Source: JBJYKD01 sp049310025
GTDB lineage: Bacteria > Bacillota > Thermosediminibacteria > Thermosediminibacterales > Tepidanaerobacteraceae
Assembly: GCF_049310025.1 (NCBI RefSeq)
Contig: NZ_JBJYKD010000001.1
Span: 62,001-126,000 of the forward strand
DNA length: 64,000 nucleotides
Direction of reading: 5' to 3'
Every line of letters begins with the position of its first letter. Within the stretch, counting starts at the first letter, position 1. Below, piece after piece: positions 25,462 to 32,395 of this stretch. The translations under genes and the position numbers were made by a program. The notes under the pieces are model-generated. The model had not been told where the DNA came from, did not search any database, and worked only from the letters and a program-made list of their open reading frames with translations.

Positions 25462-26214
25462 TTATTCTTTCCTGATATTGATAGATATATCACCCTCTTC
25501 ATATCCCTTTAACTGGCACAGAAGCCCTTTAATTACCGATGTAACTGTATTTTTCACGAAAGGCATCATCTCAAGGGATTTTCCGTTTATCTTCACTTCA
25601 ATAAAATCCCCCGATGCCCGGCAGTCTTGCCTTCTCGCCCTTCCCTTCACTATGTCTGCGGCCATCCGGCGGCAGGTCTTCCCGCACAGGCCGCACTTAT
25701 CTTCTCGGCCTGTTCCTGGAAGTTTTTCAAACACCTTCTCCTCAACGATATCCACAAGAGATTTGATATCGCCGAAGGCATCCACCACCGGTAGGCCCCT
25801 GTATTCTTTTATCGTGCCCGCGATAGGGCCGGAGATGGCAAACACCGTATCTTCCATCGCTTCGGGGATATCGCCGGGTGCCGCGGCGCACAGGATGCCC
25901 GGGACCGCCGCATGACCAAATCCTTCCAGCACCACATAATCCTGATGGTAAAAATTTAAAATCTCATCAAGGGGGAGTTCTCTGGAAAAAGTCACTTTCG
26001 TTTGCCCGCCGTCCCGCACGCACACGATCTCCGCGCAGGCGGCCTTTTCAAAAGCTTCTACCTTCCGGCGCGTCCCATCATTACGATCTCTTTCGCCGGC
26101 CGCGTCTCTTATGTAACCCACCGTGAAGCCCCGACCCGCCAGCTCTCTGACAATATTCCCGGCAACCGCAGCCACCACTGATTTTGTTTCACCGTACACC
26201 GAAAATACTTTCAA
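25462..26214 (-). CDS. MobB-like protein with degenerate P-loop and Fe-S cluster motif
   Basis: This 250-residue protein has the MobB (molybdopterin-guanine dinucleotide biosynthesis) outline: an N-terminal nucleotide-binding-like strand-loop-helix, a VLEGFGHAAVPGI segment near 96-107, and FAISGP near 125-130. The P-loop is altered (VYGETKSVVAA instead of GxxxxGKT), so NTP binding is doubtful. A C-terminal part adds CGLCGKTC near 174-181 and a further Cys near 198. This resembles the four-Cys [4Fe-4S] domain of RnfB-type proteins but is one residue shorter. The start is TTG after GGAGGG. The radical SAM gene follows. A metallocofactor role is inferred. Confidence 0.7.
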   Translation of the reverse strand: MKVFSVYGETKSVVAAVAGNIVRELAGRGFTVGYIRDAAGERDRNDGTRRKVEAFEKAACAEIVCVRDGGQTKVTFSRELPLDEILNFYHQDYVVLEGFGHAAVPGILCAAAPGDIPEAMEDTVFAISGPIAGTIKEYRGLPVVDAFGDIKSLVDIVEEKVFEKLPGTGREDKCGLCGKTCRRMAADIVKGRARRQDCRASGDFIEVKINGKSLEMMPFVKNTVTSVIKGLLCQLKGYEEGDISINIRKE

Positions 26215-26361
26215 AAGAATCCCTCCTTTTGGCGAAACCGGAATTTAGACTGCCCTCAAAAAATTTTATCAATTCAGTCCTTCAGCTGCAGACGGATGAG
26301 CGCCTCTTTAAGAATAATTATAACACCCCGTTACCCCTGGGCGGAAGTCTTATACTGAAGC

Positions 26362-26385
26362 AAAAAATCCCGGCTATGCGCCGGG
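26362..26385 (-). terminator. Terminator of the branched-chain oxidation operon
   Basis: The minus strand reads CCCGGC-GCATA-GCCGGG followed by ATTTTTTG. It lies about 65 bases after the last gene of the operon (26451) and closes it before the MobB-like gene. Confidence 0.75.
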
Positions 26386-26450
26386 TCATTCTGGCTTAGC
26401 ACTTAGGTCGTCACAACCACCGGAAGCGACTTTTCAAACTAAAATCAATT

Positions 26451-26999
26451 TTATTTATTTTGCCTTACCATCATATCCACGCCTTTTAAAAAGGCTTTTT
26501 CATTGACCTCGTAAAGCGACTTGCGGTGAGCGGGCAGGAAATAATCTATAGAGTTCAGCACGGTTTTGGGATTGACCATGCCCGCTTTCCCAACAAGAGC
26601 TCCCAGAGCCACCATGTTGGCCGCTTTAATATTGCCCATTTCTTCGGCTATTTTGCCGGCATCGACTTCAAGAATCTCCACGTCCCTGCGGTCCAAAGCA
26701 GCGTCAATCATGGATCTGTTCAGGATGACAAGCCCCCCAGGCTTTACAGTGGGAGAGAACTTTTCCATGGAGGGCTTGTTCATGGCCACCAGGACATCGG
26801 GAGAAGATATGAGCGGCGACGGAATTCTCCTGTCGGAAATCACCACCATGCAGTTGGCGGTACCTCCCCTCATTTCCGGCCCGTAGGAGGGAATCCAGGA
26901 AACCTCCCTTCCCTCCGTCATCGCCGCGTGAGCCAGGATCTCGCCCATCAGCATTATACCCTGACCGCCAAACCCGGCCATTATTACTTCCAGTTTCAC
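26451..26999 (-). CDS. vorA: 2-ketoisovalerate ferredoxin oxidoreductase, gamma subunit
   Basis: This 182-residue gamma-domain protein (MAGFGGQGIMLMGEILAHAA near 7-26, PSYGPEMRGGTANCMVV near 37-53) belongs to the four-subunit 2-oxoacid:ferredoxin oxidoreductases. The complex decarboxylates branched 2-oxoacids to acyl-CoA and reduces ferredoxin in the cytoplasm. The GTG start overlaps the beta-subunit stop (GTGTGA) after GGAGGAGG, indicating coupled translation. It is the last gene of the operon and is followed by a terminator. Subunit letter names differ between organisms, so the symbol is tentative. 2-oxoglutarate-type KorC is an alternative by sequence, but the operon context favours branched substrates. 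Confidence 0.85.
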   Translation of the reverse strand: MKLEVIMAGFGGQGIMLMGEILAHAAMTEGREVSWIPSYGPEMRGGTANCMVVISDRRIPSPLISSPDVLVAMNKPSMEKFSPTVKPGGLVILNRSMIDAALDRRDVEILEVDAGKIAEEMGNIKAANMVALGALVGKAGMVNPKTVLNSIDYFLPAHRKSLYEVNEKAFLKGVDMMVRQNK

Positions 27000-27745
27000 A
27001 CCGACACCTCCTCCGGCTTTTTAAAAACGCCCGGCGGGAACTGGGCCGTCATTCTGTCGTTTACCCACTTCACGGCCTCCTGGGGCGTCATACCCCAATT
27101 GGTGGGGCATGGCGAAAGGATTTCCACCAGGGTAAAACCGCGTTTTTCCATTTGCATTTCAAAGGCTTTTTTAATAAAGGCTTTTGCCTTTAAAATGCTC
27201 TTTACATCGGCAAGAGCCGCTCTGGCAATAAACGCCGGCCCATCAAGAACCGACAGCATTTCGCACACTTTTACGGGATAACCGGCAAGCTCCGGGTCCC
27301 TGCCCCAGGGGGTTGTCTCGGTCTTCTGGCCTATTAGCGTTGTCGGCGCCATCTGGCCCCCGGTCATGCCGTATACGGCGTTGTTTATAAAGATCACCGT
27401 GATGTTCTCTCCCCGGGCCGCCGCGTGAACTATTTCGGCGGTGCCTATGGAGGCCAGATCCCCGTCCCCCTGGTAGGCAAAGACTATGCTTTCGGGCAAT
27501 ACCCTCTTGATGCCGGTAGCCACCGCCGGAGCTCTGCCGTGGGCGGCCTGCTGCATGTCGCAGTTTAAGTAATTGTAAGCCAGGACCGAGCACCCCACCG
27601 GGGCGACGCCTATGGTTCTGTCCCGGATCCCCAGTTCGTCCATCACCTCGGCCACCATGCGGTGCACTATGCCGTGGCCGCACCCGGGACAGTAATGGGT
27701 CCCGGCCGGCAGCAGGGACTTGGGCCTTTCAAAAACCACTTTCAC
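26996..27745 (-). CDS. 2-ketoisovalerate ferredoxin oxidoreductase, beta (TPP) subunit
   Basis: This 249-residue thiamine-diphosphate-binding subunit has HYCPGCGHGIVH near 18-29, the TPP/Mg motif GDGDLASIGTAEIVHAA near 90-106, and the NNAVYGMTGGQ segment. It carries out decarboxylation of the branched 2-oxoacid on TPP. GTG at 27745 is chosen because GAGG lies 8 bases upstream. The frame overlaps the end of the alpha-subunit gene by 17 bases. Length and motifs fit the VOR/KOR beta subunits of anaerobes. Confidence 0.88.
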   Translation of the reverse strand: MKVVFERPKSLLPAGTHYCPGCGHGIVHRMVAEVMDELGIRDRTIGVAPVGCSVLAYNYLNCDMQQAAHGRAPAVATGIKRVLPESIVFAYQGDGDLASIGTAEIVHAAARGENITVIFINNAVYGMTGGQMAPTTLIGQKTETTPWGRDPELAGYPVKVCEMLSVLDGPAFIARAALADVKSILKAKAFIKKAFEMQMEKRGFTLVEILSPCPTNWGMTPQEAVKWVNDRMTAQFPPGVFKKPEEVSV

Positions 27746-28802
27746 TCCGGGCACCTCCTATCATTTTCACAATCTCCCGGTATATCTCTTCGGCGGAAGG
27801 CACCAGGCCGCCGGTCCTGCCGTAAAAGTACACGGGTGAGCGCCCATTTACCGATAGTTTTACATCTTCTACCATCTGGCCCAGTGAAAGTTCCACGGTC
27901 AGGAAGCCTTTTGCCCTTTCGATTACATCTTCAAAGGCCTTTTTCGGGTAGGGCCACAGCGTTATGGGCCTTATAAGCCCCACCTTTAAGCCCTCCTGCC
28001 GGGCTCTTTCTACGGCCGAAAAGGCAATGCGGGCGCATATCCCGTAGGCCACCACAAAGTACTCCGCATCGTCGCCGTCTATTACTTCAAAGCGACATTC
28101 ATTCTCCTCTATTTGTGTGTACTTTTTCTGAAGCTTAAGGTTGTGTTCTTCCAGTTTAACGGGGTCCAGGTAGAGGGAATTTATTATGTTCCGGTCTCTC
28201 CCTTTCATCCCCGTGGTAGCCCAGGTCTTGGGAGGAAGCTGCCTTTGGGGCCTTTCTTTAAACACCACAGGCTCCATCATCTGGCCTAAAATTCCGTCTC
28301 CCAATATCATGACCGGATTCCTGTAAATATCCGCCAGGTCAAAGGCATCATACACCAGGTCGACGAGTTCCTGCACGGAGGCGGGTGCCAGCACTATGGT
28401 CCTGTAGTCCCCGTGTCCCCCTCCGCGCGTAGCCTGAAAGTAATCGGATTGAGCCGGCTGGATATCCCCCAGCCCCGGCCCGCCTCTCATTATGTTTACT
28501 ATTACGCAGGGCAGTTCCGCCCCGCACAGGTAGGAAATTCCTTCCTGTTTCAGGCTTATGCCGGGGCTTGAAGAGGAAGTCATAACCCGGGCGCCGGCTC
28601 CGGCGGCGCCGTAGACCATGTTTATGGCCGCCACCTCGCTTTCGGCCTGCAGGAAAACGCCTCCCCTTTTAGGCATTTCCCGGGCCAGATATGCCGGCAG
28701 CTCGCTCTGAGGGGTTATGGGGTAGCCGAAAAAACAGCGGCACCCGGCCCTCAGGGCCGCCTCCGCCAGTGCCTCATTACCCTTCATCAGCACCTTTTCC
28801 AA
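27729..28802 (-). CDS. vorB: 2-ketoisovalerate ferredoxin oxidoreductase, alpha subunit
   Basis: This 357-residue alpha subunit of the VorB/KorA family has the pyrimidine-binding segment GYPITPQSELPAYLA near 22-36, SEVAAINMVYGAAGAGARVM near 55-74, and TSSSSPGISL with the CoA-side loop near 75-84. It has the C-terminal domain for inter-subunit contacts. It forms the catalytic dimer with the TPP subunit. The TTG start after GGAGG overlaps the ferredoxin gene end by 26 bases. Its place after buk and leucine dehydrogenase supports branched-chain oxoacids as substrates rather than 2-oxoglutarate. Confidence 0.88.
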   Translation of the reverse strand: MEKVLMKGNEALAEAALRAGCRCFFGYPITPQSELPAYLAREMPKRGGVFLQAESEVAAINMVYGAAGAGARVMTSSSSPGISLKQEGISYLCGAELPCVIVNIMRGGPGLGDIQPAQSDYFQATRGGGHGDYRTIVLAPASVQELVDLVYDAFDLADIYRNPVMILGDGILGQMMEPVVFKERPQRQLPPKTWATTGMKGRDRNIINSLYLDPVKLEEHNLKLQKKYTQIEENECRFEVIDGDDAEYFVVAYGICARIAFSAVERARQEGLKVGLIRPITLWPYPKKAFEDVIERAKGFLTVELSLGQMVEDVKLSVNGRSPVYFYGRTGGLVPSAEEIYREIVKMIGGARSESGF

Positions 28803-29022
28803 CCGCTTCGCCCTCCTTTACATCCCTGTATATGGCAAAAACCACGTCCGGGCATATGGTGGAACAAAATCCGCAGGCAATGCAGCCGTCATTGGCCGCC
28901 ACCGGATGATAGCCCAGCGCGTTTACCGCAGAGTTATCAAGATACAGTATTTTTGCTGGACATACGGTCACGCAAAGCCCGCACCCTTTACACCGGTCTT
29001 TGTCGATCATCAATCTGTTCAA
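28777..29022 (-). CDS. 2x[4Fe-4S] ferredoxin-type delta subunit
   Basis: This 81-residue ferredoxin-like protein has two complete cluster motifs, CKGCGLCVTVCP near 11-22 and CIACGFCSTICP near 47-58. It is the electron-carrying delta subunit of the oxidoreductase and passes electrons from the TPP site to free ferredoxin. The TTG start follows AGGAGGGGGG. The overlap with the alpha-subunit gene shows tight coupling. Confidence 0.9.
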   Translation of the reverse strand: MNRLMIDKDRCKGCGLCVTVCPAKILYLDNSAVNALGYHPVAANDGCIACGFCSTICPDVVFAIYRDVKEGEAVGKGADEG

Positions 29023-29049
29023 ATGAAGCCCCCCTCCTCCAAATAAACT

Positions 29050-30156
29050 TTAGAAAGATACCGCTTCCGCACCGCACTTTTCGTAAATTTTAGCCTCCTC
29101 CAACCCCTTCAGTACCCTCAGCGCTCCTTGAGCCAGAGCCTCCAGTTCGTCTTCCCCCGGGAATACGTAAACGTCCGCTATAAAGGCCACTCGCTCTTTA
29201 ATCCATTCCACAAATTGCTCATCATAAGCCAGGCCCCCCGTCAGGGCGATGGCATCCACCTTTCCGGAGAGGGCCGCGGCGCAGGCCCCAATTTCCCGGG
29301 CCACATGGTAAGCCATGGCTTCAAACACCAATCCTGCTTTTGTATCGCCGCTGTTGATCATCTCCCGCACGGTTTTCGCATCGCTGGTACCCAGATGGGC
29401 CACAAGGCCGCCGCCACCGGCGAGCATCCTCTTTATTGCGGACAGATTGAGATTTTTTGTGAGGCACATTTTTGCAACTTCCAGTGCCGGTAACCTTCCG
29501 GCCCTTTCGGGAGAAAAGGGTCCCTCTCCGTCCAGGCCGTTGTTTACATCCACCACCCTGCCTCTCCTGTGGGCCCCCACCGTAATGCCGCCCCCCAGAT
29601 GAGCCACTATGATGTTAATTTCCTCATATCTTTTGCCCAGCAAAGCCGCCGCTTTCCTGGCCACGGCCTTCTGGTTAAGGGCGTGAAATACGCTTCGGCG
29701 CAGGATTTCCGGGATGCCGGTTATTTTTGCCATGGGCTCCATTTCGTCTACCACCACAGGGTCCACCACATAAGCCGGTATGCCCAGTTCATTGCCGATT
29801 TCGTATGCCAGGACCGCCCCAAGGTTTGACGCATGTTCCCCAAATCGGCAGCTTTTGAGGTCTTCCAGCATGCATTCATCAACGACATATGTCCCGCCTT
29901 CCACCGGCCTCATAAGACCTCCCCGTCCTGCCACCGCGCGGAGCTTTTTGATGTCGTAATTTTTTTCCGCAAGGGTCTTCAGTATCAATTTTTTCCTGAA
30001 GTTGTACTGTGACATAACATTTACGTATATCTTTAATTCTTCAACCGAATGATATATCTTCTCCACAAAAACAGGCCTTACATCTTCATATACGGCCACC
30101 TTTGTAGAGGTGGAACCGGGATTTATGGCCAGAACGGCATATAAGTTATTCTCCAT
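29050..30156 (-). CDS. buk: Butyrate kinase family (branched-chain acyl kinase)
   Basis: This 368-residue ASKHA-fold kinase has AINPGSTSTKVAVYED near 9-24, GRGGLMRPV near 80-88, AHLGGGITVGAHRRGR near 187-202, and AGGGGLVAHLGTSD near 249-262. It makes ATP from butyryl-, isobutyryl- or isovaleryl-phosphate. In this operon, which resembles the Bacillus ptb-bcd-buk arrangement, branched acyl phosphates from Val, Leu and Ile are the expected substrates. ATG at 30156 is chosen because GAGGAGAGGGGG precedes it; 18 extra upstream codons overlap the preceding gene and show no family similarity. Confidence 0.93.
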   Translation of the reverse strand: MENNLYAVLAINPGSTSTKVAVYEDVRPVFVEKIYHSVEELKIYVNVMSQYNFRKKLILKTLAEKNYDIKKLRAVAGRGGLMRPVEGGTYVVDECMLEDLKSCRFGEHASNLGAVLAYEIGNELGIPAYVVDPVVVDEMEPMAKITGIPEILRRSVFHALNQKAVARKAAALLGKRYEEINIIVAHLGGGITVGAHRRGRVVDVNNGLDGEGPFSPERAGRLPALEVAKMCLTKNLNLSAIKRMLAGGGGLVAHLGTSDAKTVREMINSGDTKAGLVFEAMAYHVAREIGACAAALSGKVDAIALTGGLAYDEQFVEWIKERVAFIADVYVFPGEDELEALAQGALRVLKGLEEAKIYEKCGAEAVSF

Positions 30157-30190
30157 AAATGCCCCCTCTCCTCTATTGTGAAAAATATTT

Positions 30191-31234
30191 TTATACCGCC
30201 ACCTTCTCAAACCTCTTTTCGGTGACGATATCCGCGGCTTCGGCGGTGGTTACGCCTTTTGCGGCGGAGCAGGAAAACACCTCTTTTAATCTCGCGGGTA
30301 TTATGGTAAGTTTTTTAAACACCCTTTCAATGCTGTAGGGCGTACCAGACAGCTCTTCGGCTACGTTTATCACCCCGCCGCCGTTGACGATGTAATCCGG
30401 CGCATACAGGATGCCCCGTTCCATAAGCCTTCTGGCGAAGCTCTCGTCTTTCAACTGGTTGTTGGCCGCACCGGCCACGATTTTACATCTCAAGCGGTCC
30501 ACGGTGTTTTCATTAATTACTGCTCCAAGGGCACAGGGAGAAAAAATATCACAGGGCACTTCGTAAATTTCATCCGGTCCAACAGTTTTTATATTAAAGT
30601 TCTCCCGGGCTTCCTTTACCCTGTCAGGGTAAATGTCCGTCGCCGTCACATGCGCCCCCGCCTCCACCAGCAGCCGGGCGAGTTCCATTCCCACGTGCCC
30701 CAGGCCCTGGACGGCTACTTTTCTGCCCTTCAGGTCATCGCTGCCAAAAACCCATTCTGCCGCCGCCTTTATCCCAAGGAACACTCCGTAAGCCGTCACC
30801 GGCGAGGGGTTGCCGCTCCTTCCCGCCAGGCCAACCACATGTGATGTCTCCCGGGCAATATAGCTCATATCCTCTTCGCAGGTGCCCACGTCTTCCGCGG
30901 TGATGTACCTACCCCCCAGGCTTTCCACGAATCTGCCGAAGGCCATGAAAAGCTCAGGAGACTTGTCTTTATGGGGATCGCCTATGATAACGGCTTTCCC
31001 GCCGCCCAGGTTCAAACCCATGGCGGCGTTTTTGTAAGTCATTCCCCTGGAAAGGCGCAGCACATCATAAAGGGCCTCTTCTTCGCTGGAATAGTTCCAC
31101 ATCCTGAGGCCCCCGAGGGCCGGGCCTAAAACGGTGCTGTGTATGGCTATAACGGCCTTTAATCCTGACGAAGGATCGCTGCAAAAGACCACCTCCTCGT
31201 GACCTTTATTGTACATTTCCTTTAACAGTTCCAT
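30191..31234 (-). CDS. Leucine (branched-chain amino acid) dehydrogenase
   Basis: This 347-residue Glu/Leu/Phe/Val dehydrogenase has GPALGGLRMW near 35-44, the catalytic region GGGKAVIIGDP near 69-79, the NAD-binding QGLGHVGMELARLL, and NGGGVINVAEE near the C-terminus. It oxidatively deaminates Leu, Ile and Val to 2-oxoacids with NAD. The length matches Bacillus leucine dehydrogenase (about 360), not glutamate dehydrogenase (about 420-450). ATG at 31234 follows GAGGGGGAG. It sits between ptb and buk in one operon. Confidence 0.92.
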   Translation of the reverse strand: MELLKEMYNKGHEEVVFCSDPSSGLKAVIAIHSTVLGPALGGLRMWNYSSEEEALYDVLRLSRGMTYKNAAMGLNLGGGKAVIIGDPHKDKSPELFMAFGRFVESLGGRYITAEDVGTCEEDMSYIARETSHVVGLAGRSGNPSPVTAYGVFLGIKAAAEWVFGSDDLKGRKVAVQGLGHVGMELARLLVEAGAHVTATDIYPDRVKEARENFNIKTVGPDEIYEVPCDIFSPCALGAVINENTVDRLRCKIVAGAANNQLKDESFARRLMERGILYAPDYIVNGGGVINVAEELSGTPYSIERVFKKLTIIPARLKEVFSCSAAKGVTTAEAADIVTEKRFEKVAV

Positions 31235-31252
31235 ATAAAATCTCCCCCTCAA

Positions 31253-32155
31253 TTAATTGTCTTCACCCATGAGCATCCCCATGGCTATGGAATAAATTTT
31301 GCTTTCATAGGAATCGGCCCTGGATGTGAGCACCACCGGCACACGGGCTCCCACCACAACCCCGGCCGCCTTCGCCCTTGCAAAATACACCAGGGATTTG
31401 TATAAGATATTGCCGCTCACCAGGTCCGGCACCAGCAGGATGTCCGCATCTCCTCTCACCGGGGACATTATTCCCTTGTGATCCAGAGCTTCTCCCGACA
31501 CGGCCACATCCAGCGCCAGGGGACCGTCCACAACGGCCTCCAGGTTGTCCCTCTGGGCCATCTTGCTCAGGACTGCGGCGTCAACGGTGGATGGAATGGC
31601 CGGGTTTACGGCCTCCACCGCCGACAGCACCGCCACCTTCGGATTTTTTATGCCAAGGCAGCCGGCCGCCTTCAGGCTGTTTTTCAAAATTGCATATTTC
31701 ATAGAAACATCAGGACTGAGATTCATTGCTGCATCGCTCACCAGCAGGAGTTTTTCCCGGCCCGGCACTTCAAATACGGCGACATGGCTTAAAAGGTTTC
31801 CTCCGGTTAAAGCTTTGTCGCCGGAAACTATTCCCTTTAAAAAGTCTTTAGTGGAGACAAGGCCCTTCATAAGCATTTGAGCCCGGCCCTGCCACACAAG
31901 ATCCACGGCCGTGCTTACAGCTTTACGACTGTCCTCTTCATCGACAACCTCGACGGTCGAAAGATTCATATCCATGGATTCTAAGAGCGGCTCCATCTTT
32001 TTTCTGGAACCTACCAGAATCCCACTTACCGGCATAAACTCCCCGCATTTTTTTACGGCCTTCAAAACGTCCGGATCTTCTGCACAGGCCACGGCTATGA
32101 CCTTCGGTTTGAGCGCCCGGGCTTTTTCTGCAATTTGGTTAAAAAAACATATCAT
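31253..32155 (-). CDS. ptb: Phosphate butyryltransferase (branched-chain acyl)
   Basis: This 300-residue phosphotransacylase of the Ptb/Pta family shows VIAVACAEDPDVLKAVKK near 19-36, MLMKGLVSTKDFLKGI near 95-110, GNLLSHVAVFEVPG near 119-132, and VVVGARVPVVLTSRAD near 271-286. It converts acyl-CoA and phosphate to acyl phosphate, which buk uses to make ATP. As first gene behind a sigma-54 promoter it heads the run ptb, leucine dehydrogenase, buk, ferredoxin, alpha, beta, gamma. The start is ATG after GGGAGGTGA. Confidence 0.92.
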   Translation of the reverse strand: MICFFNQIAEKARALKPKVIAVACAEDPDVLKAVKKCGEFMPVSGILVGSRKKMEPLLESMDMNLSTVEVVDEEDSRKAVSTAVDLVWQGRAQMLMKGLVSTKDFLKGIVSGDKALTGGNLLSHVAVFEVPGREKLLLVSDAAMNLSPDVSMKYAILKNSLKAAGCLGIKNPKVAVLSAVEAVNPAIPSTVDAAVLSKMAQRDNLEAVVDGPLALDVAVSGEALDHKGIMSPVRGDADILLVPDLVSGNILYKSLVYFARAKAAGVVVGARVPVVLTSRADSYESKIYSIAMGMLMGEDN

Positions 32156-32236
32156 CGCATCACCTCCCTGATGCTATTCGATGTTAAAACTTCATTTAAA
32201 CCCGAGATTTACTTACGGCGTCCGTTAATAAAATTA

Positions 32237-32251
32237 TGCAAATCTCGTGCC
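32237..32251 (-). promoter_or_regulatory. Sigma-54 promoter of the ptb-VOR operon
   Basis: The minus strand reads GGCAC-GAGAT-TTGCA, with GG and GC exactly 10 bases apart, the -24/-12 consensus for RNA polymerase with sigma-54. The start point would be near 32226, about 70 bases before ptb. A sigma-54 activator gene lies just upstream (32396-34108). Confidence 0.88.
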
Positions 32252-32263
32252 TCCTTAAAAAGA

Positions 32264-32292
32264 ATAAAAAAGGCCGTTTAAACGGCCTTTTC
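32264..32292 (-). terminator. Terminator of the sigma-54 activator gene
   Basis: AGGCCGTTTAAACGGCCT is a perfect palindrome. It is followed on the minus strand by TTTTT, and it ends the regulator transcript about 100 bases after its stop and just before the sigma-54 promoter. The flanking A and T runs could let it work in both directions. Confidence 0.8.
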
Positions 32293-32324
32293 TGTGGTGT
32301 TCACCTGCAAGTCTTTTCAGTATG

Positions 32325-32343
32325 TGCAAATTGTTGCATGCAA
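32325..32343. promoter_or_regulatory. Candidate activator-binding site (TGCAA/TTGCA cluster)
   Basis: An inverted repeat TGCAA-N4-TTGCA (32325-32338) runs directly into the palindrome TTGCATGCAA (32334-32343). The cluster is 75-105 bases upstream of the sigma-54 promoter, the usual place for an enhancer. That the neighbouring activator binds it is inference. Confidence 0.4.
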
Positions 32344-32395
32344 AAATTTTCATGCCCTCCATGAACAGCGGATACCAAAAATAGAAACCAGAATA

